DNA of 64,000 nt, taken from the NCBI GenBank assembly GCA_013433145.1, contig CM024177.1, positions 3,312,110 through 3,376,109 of the forward strand, read 5' to 3'. The notes beneath the pieces are model-generated. The model made no database searches. It was not told the DNA's origin and saw only the letters and a program-made list of their open reading frames with translations. Position 1 is the first letter of the stretch; the number at the start of each line of letters is the position of its first letter. The translations under genes were made by a program, and so were the position numbers. This document shows positions 51,646 through 64,000 of the stretch, piece by piece. Origin of the DNA: Ascaris suum. Its lineage: Eukaryota > Nematoda > Chromadorea > Rhabditida > Ascarididae.

Positions 51646-52989
51646 ACAATTTCCAGAGTTGCATGAAAAGCTGAAAGGCATGATAGAAAGGAGGAAAAGG
51701 AAAGCAAAATAGAGTAGAGGACACTTCTCTAATCGACGGTGAGAGCAGTGATGAAAAGACCTTTAAAAAATGTATTTAGAAACTGAAGAAAGTGGGAGAG
51801 AGATATCGGCAAAGAATTTGAACATCACCCAACTTTACTAGTAGCAGAATTAGACGAGCACCGATAACGCGAAATGTGTTTATAAAATTGACGATAATGT
51901 GAAATTGATAAATTTGCATTTCATTTGAAATGCAAAGTTGAATTTACTTTAATCTGAGGGGAAAAAAATGAACTGATCAACTTGCATCGACTTTTATAAA
52001 AATAAAACCAAATTGAGGGATGATCGCTTTTTGAGGCATTGAATGTTCGGAATGTCGAAATAATAAAAAAAAAAAAGAAAGAAAGAAAGAATTCATCACT
52101 AAGAATTTAATCACAACAAAGATTTATATAGGAGTAAATAAACATGAAATGCCGATAGATTAAAAAATAAATAAATAAAACAACCATTACATATAACATC
52201 GATAATATGCTTAAAAAGAAGCTCAAACTTTCCAAACGATGAGAGGAGAAAAGGACAATAAAATAAGCAATAATTGTCCCATACTAAAATAGAGCACTAA
52301 TAAACCAGCTGATAGCAGAAATACGAAATAATTACACGTTGAATTTGCTAAAATGAGTTGACATCTGGGAAAAATTATTGCTGTAGTTGAATATAGGTGA
52401 ACTGACTACTTGTGGGAATGTAGTGGGACCAGTAAGAAGGCCAAAACGGTGAGAAGTGTGGCGATGGCCTAACAGATCGAAGACAGTGGATTCTCATTCT
52501 TTGGATTCTAGGATGATGATCCAATAAGATGGCATCAGAAGAAAGAGAACACAGCGCAACGAACACTCTGTATGCGAGAGATAATATATCAATATTTTTC
52601 AACGACAGCGTATTAAGGTGTGATTCTTACTGCCATAGTTAAGGAAATCTCTAGTCTTCAGAAACATTACCACACTATTTTTGGACTATTGTGCTTGTGA
52701 TGACGAAATGAAGGAGTTCATCAAGGTGGTTCCTGATACTAAAATGGATCCCACGAGGTTGGAGGATTCTGAAAGTGTTCAAACCGATCCCAGACTTTGC
52801 CAAGAGGTGCTTACTAATAAAGAGATATAGGAGGCGAATTTCCTAATTTCTAACCCTCCTTACGAGGTTAAGAACTTGAAAATATTTCAAACCTCGATTT
52901 TGGCAAATCTAGAGTTTAAAAACTCGACTTTTGGCAAATCTACACTCTTGAACACCTACTGATAAGGTGCCGAGGTTAAGTGAGCAATT
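51646..52989. other. Intergenic region upstream of the FAM8A1 homologue
   Basis: Presumed promoter region of the minus-strand FAM8A1 homologue on one side and the LINE relic on the other. It has a short (GAAA)n run near 52075-52090 but no supported gene. The LINE may extend a few hundred bases into it, since a non-stop stretch near 52.7 kb could be its 5' part. Confidence 0.35.
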
Positions 52990-57074
<4,085 letters not shown>

Positions 57075-60000
57075 GAGCAAATAAATAATTAAATGAAATA
57101 GACTGATTTATTTCGGTTTAGTGAATGCAATTTTTGTTAGGCTTATCATTCATTCCTCATATGACTGCGTTTCAATCGCTTTAAAGTTTCTAATCTTTCG
57201 ACTTATCACCTTCTTAAATTATTTTTAAGCTGTCTATAAGCGCTTTCATTCGCACATTCCACTAGCGCCTTATGCACAGTAATTCCTAAATAAAATCGTT
57301 TCGATGAACAAATCCAAGAGTGCCAAAAATTCCTTTCTCAAACGCTTTGCATTCCAGAAAAGTTTTTTGCATCGATTTGATAAGACATAGAAGTGAGAGA
57401 GTAAAAGTAAAACAAAGAGGAAATAAAGAAAATTTTATGATGCTTGGATGTTGGTGTTTGGAAAGATGCTCGAAACATGCAAATTTTGAGACATGAAATA
57501 TGAAGTATGCAAATATGCAAATGTGCAAATATGTGGGCGATGTGCCCCTATGCATGTCTTCCCTTTTCCTCTTTTTTTTGTGATTTCATTTCGGAAGCTC
57601 CTGAAATCAGAGCTGCGGAAGTAGCCATAATGTGAATTATACAATGATCTCATAAGCCAATATTCAAGTTCATCGACCAACTTCCAAAGAAATTACGCAT
57701 CTCTAAAGATGCTTTAAAAATTTGCATAATTTTGAGCAGGCTACGTTCACATTTTTTTTGCGATCGCAGCAAAAAAAACGCCTTTTGTGGAGAACATATG
57801 CGAAGTGTCAGACCAGCTAAACTATGGAAGTCATATGCACAATGTACAATATACAAATAAAAACGTTTTTGGCAATTTTACATGATTAGTTGACGTGCTG
57901 ATCCGAATTACTGAAAAGGATGTTCTGCAATCTTTTCTCGTATGCACCTCCAGTTTGTTTTTCTTTTAGCTAAGGCCTCTTATGCAGCTGGCAGCAATTA
58001 GTATTCTCCGACGTTTAGGCTGATTCCCGGTCCGAATACTGCCTCACTGCTCCTCATCTCAGCTTCTACTTACTGCATCCTTTTCAACTACTTCAATAGC
58101 GTCCGTTAAGTGGAAGAAACTCTATCAAAAAACCTTTCCTGAGAGATCAATTTTTAGGTGATGCTTACGTGTGGAGTTGAAAGATGCTAGGAGTCTGTTG
58201 AATCGGAGCTGTAGGAGTTTGCCTAGTGGATTATCCAGCAAACAATTGGCCGCCATTCACCGCAGCTTAAGGCCTCAAGAGGCCGAAGTCCTTAATAGAG
58301 CCTCAGGCAACTCATGAGGCAAATCTATATGCTTTTATAATCTGCCACATTGGAATATTTGACGTTGTTCCCGAGAAACATCAAAAGAGCTCCGACGTGA
58401 ATAAAATGAATTTATGGTCGACTTCTGGCTTGTTTTGGCTTGTTATACCAACATCACGATTCTATTATCCGTCATATATTTGTATTTATTCCTCTCTTCT
58501 ATCGATGCGATTATTTGTAGATTGGAAAGCACATAATTATGCTGATTTTTTGCGTGCGAAGAGTAGTGAAGCAACGATTAAAGATGACGGGCCTCTAATC
58601 ACGACCTTACGGTACTTCTGTGTGGTGTGTAAATAACAATGCTCGCTTTGGTGTAGATTCATTATGTGAGTGAACGGTGATTGCGCTTGTCACTTCAAAG
58701 AGAGTGAATTAACACTAGAGGAAGGGAATATTTATCGAGGCGAAATACGGTTACGACACCAATCTGACATCGGACATATTCAATTGGAAGGGTAAACGAT
58801 TTGACGAATGTGTGCACAAAGCAATTCGTGCAAATGTCACTCAATGTCAATATGCAATAGAAATCCACTTTTCATCACTTCTCTGCTCATTAATCGTCAC
58901 TATCCAACTAAAACCTCATTTCGATACTCATATTCACTCCTTTAGTACGTATATAGACTGAACTCTTAAAGCAATTTCATATTGTAAACCATTTAATCGA
59001 TACTGATCAACTTTTTTGATCACATATCCCGATCATGCATTAAGTAGGCCTTCTTTTCAATATTTTTAATAATTAATCATTTCATTAAAAAAAAAACTGC
59101 AACCGAACGCGGAAACGATGCTTTTTTACGTTTGCAAGAAATAAACATACCGGATGAAGATCACCACATATCCGAGGTCCTTGAAGAGTTTAGAAATGGA
59201 AATTAATTTCAAGTACATATTTTAATTTCTTAGTTATTTTGTGGTGAACGTCTATTTTGGGATTGATAGTCGGATAATGCGATATGTGATATGCAAATTT
59301 CACCTAAGTGATAGATAAAATACGGAAGTTAATATGCTTATCACTATTGAATGCTATAGCAACCTTTTCAACGAAATTTATGACAGCAGGGGTTTTTTTC
59401 CGATGGGATTATGTATTCGGAACTGTTGAAGACGCCTAAATGGTTGAATTTTTTTAAAAAATGATTGCAGCACTACAGATTAACGGCTTGCAGCAATGCT
59501 TGAAAAAAATAGTGTGTCTTATTCGTGAAAGTTGAAGCTGAAGTTATGGATTCAGAAATTAATGGATGAAAAGAGAGAATCTCTTTGAGAACCTAAGAGA
59601 TATTTCTTTGGTTATCTTGAGTCGACTCATCTTATGTTTCGGATAGACATACGCATAAGATAACACAAAGGACATGTTTCAAAAGTAAGGCCAGTGTATA
59701 CTGACTTGAATTTTTGGAAGAATTTATGAGAGCCAAAAATGAAGTCAAGGACACCAACCATTGGTCAGAATTGAGGCTTGACTGATCTCGCGTGCATAAA
59801 ACTGACTTAGCATGTGATTTTGAACCGACTTTTGCTTCCTAGGGGTCGAGAAAAGTTAATGCCCTTATTCAGTGATGCTCTTATAATGATCGCCTAGGTG
59901 TGTTATCATGACGACGTCAGAGAGGATCCAAAAACTACAATAATTAATCCTAGCCAGGAAACATAGCCGGCAAATGACTAAATATGTCAAATAAACGGGT

Positions 60001-62220
60001 GGAAAGGTGCAATAGAGAATTTGGCACAAACACATATGTGTTTTCATAACGCTGCCTACCATTCAACCACTTATATAAATTACCATCGAGTAGTCAGGTA
60101 GCGACTCGATCGGTAAAACATTGCATATCCTAAAGAGTCTTCTATAAAGGTTCAGTCGTTCTCACACAGTCAGTAAAGAATACCACCTAAACAAGCAAAT
60201 CTTTTGTGTGTTTTCAAGTATATCTATAAGTCTCTCTAATGTTGACTAAACAACATAAAGGTTCATAGAAATCCTTGGCCTCAAATCATTAAGAGGGCTT
60301 TTAATATGAAAATACCTACACACAAGCGAGCAAATACAGGCACATACACACGTGCAGACTTGATGTTATCGTAATGCGCTCTGCACATGCGAATACAGGA
60401 AAGCACATAACTGTGCGGTCCTATGAAATGTCGAACGCACGTTAATGCTTATGTGGATTTTGACTAGCGGTTTTTGGTATGTTAACGGAAACAGGTCGGC
60501 TTAGTTATGAGTCTTGCAAGTGAATGTCCTCATCAACGTGACCGTAGGAGGGCACTTTCTCAGAAACGCACCCTATAGGCAACTTAGTCGCGCAACTTTA
60601 TTGACCGCAATTGATATACACATAAGAAAGCATGCCGACACGTAACAAATCTCATGATAACCACTGCTGTATGCAGCTTTATCATGCAATCGTTACAACG
60701 TACTGCATCAAAAATGTTGTCATTATCAACTATCGATTCATGTCTCCTCATGAAGAAAGCTTAATTTTTGATCTTTGTTGCAATTCTAATAATGTCAGTA
60801 ATTAATTCAACGACTGAAGTTATCTCAACATTAACATATCTAGTAAAAAACTAATGGGTCATTTCAGCCAAGTGAGCTTATTTACAGCATTTTCCACGAT
60901 AATATACTTTAAATGCCGCATGAACACTTTGGCAACGCTGAAGCGATTGCTACATGCGCCAAATGCTCCGAATAGGCAAAATGAGACGGTAATCCATCAT
61001 CTTTTGCATGGCAAGTGACGCTTGGTCGCATGGGCCTCACATTGGAGTGCAGAGCCTTTTTTTGGAAATGGCTTATCTCATCTTCCACCCTTTGATGAGT
61101 TCCTTCTGTCTCCTCCTTCTTTACCTATGCTTACTTGGTTATGTTACTCTCTACCTTCTTCTCACTTCCTGCTTTCACTCTTATATGCCAGATTTTATAC
61201 TTTTAAAGATAGTTTCTTGTTAAACTCAGCAAGTATAAAAGTGTTTATAGTTCTCAATAAAATCTAATTCTATTGATTACGAGAGTATCAAAGACTATCA
61301 AACTATCTTAGAATATTTGTACTTAATGAACGTTATAATACGACCCTACTAAAAGTGAGCAATATTAGGTGTGCTTGACACTTATCCGTTATATGGAGGG
61401 TTTTCACTGGTGGATTCCGACGGAAGCAACTTGGAGAAAAGGCACGATGGGAAAGCCAATAAGGGTTTGCCAAGGACACCTTATCAGAGAACGATTTGGC
61501 AGGAAAGGAGTCCTGGCGAAAAATACATGGCAAGTACAACCTGGGAGATCAGCTTTGTTGAGAAGCACGTTAACAGGAAAGCTGAACGCGTGAAATTCGG
61601 ATGCGAGTATAAAATAAATGATTTAGACGAAAAGGCAGCTTTTTGCCGAAGAAGCGCCGTCGGAAACGATTTGGTTAGGAAATCCTAACAAAGAGAAGTC
61701 TAGCTTAATGGAAGCCTGATGTTAGCTGTATTACTTAATTTCGTAAAATTATCTATCCATGTATGTTAGCTGATATCATCGCTTGCAATAGTCTCCTTCC
61801 CCTCCAATGCCCCCTTTCCTCAAGTGACTGCTCTTCATTCATGTGCATATCACTTAATCAAACTGAATTAATCACTTCACCTCGTCTCAGTACTCCAAGT
61901 AAAGCAACAATACTTCCAAATCAACCTGTGATATACAGGTTGTGTGAAGCACCTGCTTTCTCATCTAAAGAGATTGTTGCCGGAGTTGACTAACGACAAG
62001 TGTGTTTAAGGAGCCGATTTGAGGAGCATATGGACGTATCGCAAAAAGTTACGCTGAAGCGATGGCGATTTACAAGCCGATTAGTGCATGGGTCAGCGAG
62101 CGGTGATCGGATGATCGGACGCCGTGTGCGGAAGGGAGGTGCGGCATAGAGGCAAGGGAGGCGGGCTCTTCGCCACAGCACTTTTGCAATTGTTCGTTGT
62201 TTCAATATTTGGACGCCGCT
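57075..62220. other. Intergenic region upstream of the glypican gene
   Basis: No supported exon chain. A 105-codon plus-strand frame at 61371-61688 has moderate GC content but no recognisable motif, no clear splice partners and an overlapping frame. A GC-rich segment at about 62.0-62.2 kb directly precedes the glypican start and is a likely promoter or 5' UTR. Confidence 0.4.
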
Positions 62221-64000
62221 ATGATATGGCGCTGCTGGTGGCGCTGTTGCTGCTTTGCCCTAGGCTTGCTCGTTTGCTTGGCCAATGCGTCGTGCCGAGC
62301 ACTTCGGGATTCTCCCTTTCGAACCCTCAGCATACCTTCTGCACCCATTTATAGTAAGACTTTTCAAAAAATATTAATTTCAGATTCATGGATGCGGTGA
62401 TGATTGGATCATTTTATTCTTCTAGTTGTTTTGACTTACGGTGTTCAACCACAACCACATACTAGTTAAGGTAAAGGTTACAGTAGCCAAGGCAGATGTG
62501 CCTAAGAGGAAGTTGTTTTCACATAAAGAATAACGGTTGAGTGGGAAACGAAAAAGAATTTATGGTTATAAAGTTTTATAAAAGAGAAGAACAAATGTAT
62601 AAGCAGATTTATTGTAGGCCGTGATTTATTCACAATCGTTGTTCTATCTTATTTCGTCGTATTTTGTTTTTCCTTTTCTCAGATACCGAGCGATTCCCGC
62701 ACTCAGAAGGATCCTATAAGAGAAAGGGATCATTCCTCAGGTAATTGCAGTGATCAAGCTGGAAACTTGAATTCTTTTTTCGCAACATATATCGAACCAT
62801 TTGTTATTTTGTTCTAGTTCCGGTAAAAAAAAAAACTTTTCCCACCTTTAAATGTGCAAAAAACAATAATCTGCGGCAAAACGCTCATTTTAAGGACAAT
62901 TAAATTCGATCCAGAAATAATTTCTTAATGTATCGATTTATTTATTGATAGATGAAAATTTATCGATATGTGAAACATCTGCACCGACATGCTGTACACA
63001 TGATTTGGAACAGGAAATGTTAACTACGACACGTAATGATGTATCGAATGCTATTCAAGATCGTATCATTGTGCTCAAGCATATCTTCGATCAGAATTAT
63101 CACACTTTCGAGAGTAGGTCTTTATTTTCCTGTTCATCTCAACGATTTATTTCTTTTCTAACGGTGGGAAAAATTTGCATCTCGCTGAGAGAATCTTTTT
63201 GAGTGATATTTTCTTCATTTTTTTCTTCACTTCTTCATTGTGTCATTTTGTTCATCTTTCATGGAAGGTTTGCGAATTTATGCTTGCAAAACATATATGG
63301 TTAAGTTAAGCGGTGCTTAAGTATGTGCACTTGCTTGGCTGTGTGCCTGCCTGTTCGGTAAATTTCAACTCAGAAAGCGTCGAAACTAAAGTCTCGAGTT
63401 TTGGTGAATATAAGCACCGTGGAATAATCCCTCGATCAACTCATATGCACTTGAGATGTAGACTGTTAGGATGTTTTGGGCACTTAGTCTCGCCTAAATT
63501 TGCATCTGTTTAGGCGATCGATCGAGCAGTGTTTCATGTCATTCGGGGTCACAGTTCACTTACTAATCAAAAAACGAATCTTTTGTGGAAAGTTTATATG
63601 AGTAGTCGAGTGGACTAAAATTCGTGGACACTATTGCACATATTTCATTATTTGCTAACTATTAATGGATCTAGTTGATTCCACTTAGCGAGTTGTAGAA
63701 GCACATGTCGTACCACCTCTTCGGTGATGTTTTTCTACGAGCCGTGTTGCTTCACGTATGTGGCATATCAACTCTACGAGTAATTGGCTATCTTTTTGAT
63801 GGCCATTGGTTTCTTCTTCTGAAATACTTCTTAGGAAACGAAAAGGATAAGATGGTTGCAATAATATTTTATAGTTTCATGCAAAATTTAGTTTTTTCTT
63901 CAATATGACCCGTTGGATGCAAACAACGAAATGTTACAGTAGTAATAAACAAAACTATAAAGTCACAACATCGATAATGTTGAAATATTTCCTCAGACAA
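62221..64000 (+). CDS. Glypican (heparan sulfate proteoglycan core protein), 5' part
   Basis: Exons 62221-62353 and 62952-63113 join in phase 1 (donor gtaaga, acceptor ttgatag), and a further acceptor cctcag at 63991-63996 in matching phase suggests exon 3 begins at 63997. The start, MIWRCWWRCCCFALGLLVCL followed by A-N-A, is a signal peptide of about 23 residues. The mature chain begins S-C-R-A-L-R-D, then I-P-S-A-P-I-Y-N-E-N-L-S-I-C, then TCCTHDLEQEM. This matches the glypican N-terminal pattern (a cysteine, P-x-x-P-[IV], L-x-[IV]-C, TCC-x3-[ML]-E). The following helix reads NDVSNAIQDRIIVLKHIFDQ. The family is GPI-anchored at the cell surface and modulates growth-factor signals. Nematodes have two (lon-2 and gpn-1 in C. 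elegans); I cannot tell which this is. The rest of the gene lies outside the window. Confidence 0.85.
62683..62740 (+). other. Possible cassette exon in the glypican gene
   Basis: A 58-base segment between a strong acceptor (ttccttttctcag) and donor gtaatt. It is open in two frames, but its length is not a multiple of three. Inclusion between the two glypican exons, both in phase 1, would break the reading frame. It may be an unused splice-like sequence, an exon joined to an alternative 5' exon, or a frame-breaking regulatory exon. Confidence 0.25.

Noticed and set aside
61371..61688. 105-codon plus-strand open frame
   Set aside because: It overlaps a second frame of similar length, has no recognisable domain and no convincing splice sites.

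Overview
This is a eukaryotic, AT-rich, intron-rich window. The gene style points to a nematode: compact splice acceptors of the TTTCAG type, two likely spliced-leader trans-splice acceptors just upstream of start codons, and RTE-type and CR1/jockey-type LINE remnants. The long introns and many simple repeats suggest a parasitic (perhaps strongylid) species, but that is inference. The real genes are split into short exons. I rebuilt them by joining open segments whose splice sites and reading phases agree.

Layout, left to right. (1) <1-3138, + strand: 3' part of an unrecognised gene whose first visible exon encodes an acidic/basic repeat with recurring S-T-Q-T-D-D motifs; it carries an apparent frameshift near 256-259. 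(2) 3.2-8.8 kb: mostly non-coding, with a 24-bp minisatellite and a 46-bp direct repeat. (3) 8879-9971, + strand: a small three-exon gene of unknown function. (4) 27494 down to 11704, - strand: a 14-exon homologue of glycerophosphocholine phosphodiesterase GPCPD1/GDE5, with an N-terminal CBM20 starch-binding domain and a C-terminal GDPD catalytic domain; the last exon is not settled. (5) 27.5-44.2 kb: a long AT-rich intergenic stretch with an antisense RTE LINE relic, hairpins, a long TA tract and a locally duplicated ~100-bp repeat. (6) 44253-47251, + strand: a two-exon Snapin homologue with an antisense LINE relic in its intron. (7) 51632 down to 49341, - strand: a four-exon FAM8A1/RDD-domain membrane protein with a likely GC-AG intron. 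(8) ~53.0-57.07 kb, + strand: a badly decayed CR1/jockey-type LINE ending in a long (AAAT)n tail. (9) 62221 to the right edge, + strand: the 5' end of a glypican gene (signal peptide and first cysteine block).

The conserved genes belong to unrelated cellular systems (choline phospholipid turnover, lysosome/synaptic vesicle trafficking, ER-associated degradation, cell-surface heparan sulfate proteoglycan). I see no operon-like spacing between them. I found no bacterial-type system, no CRISPR array and no convincing RNA gene. The most notable points are the tandem LC8-like motifs at the left edge, the unknown small gene at 8.9-10.0 kb, the GC-AG intron, a possible frame-breaking cassette exon in the glypican gene, and two long perfect hairpins.
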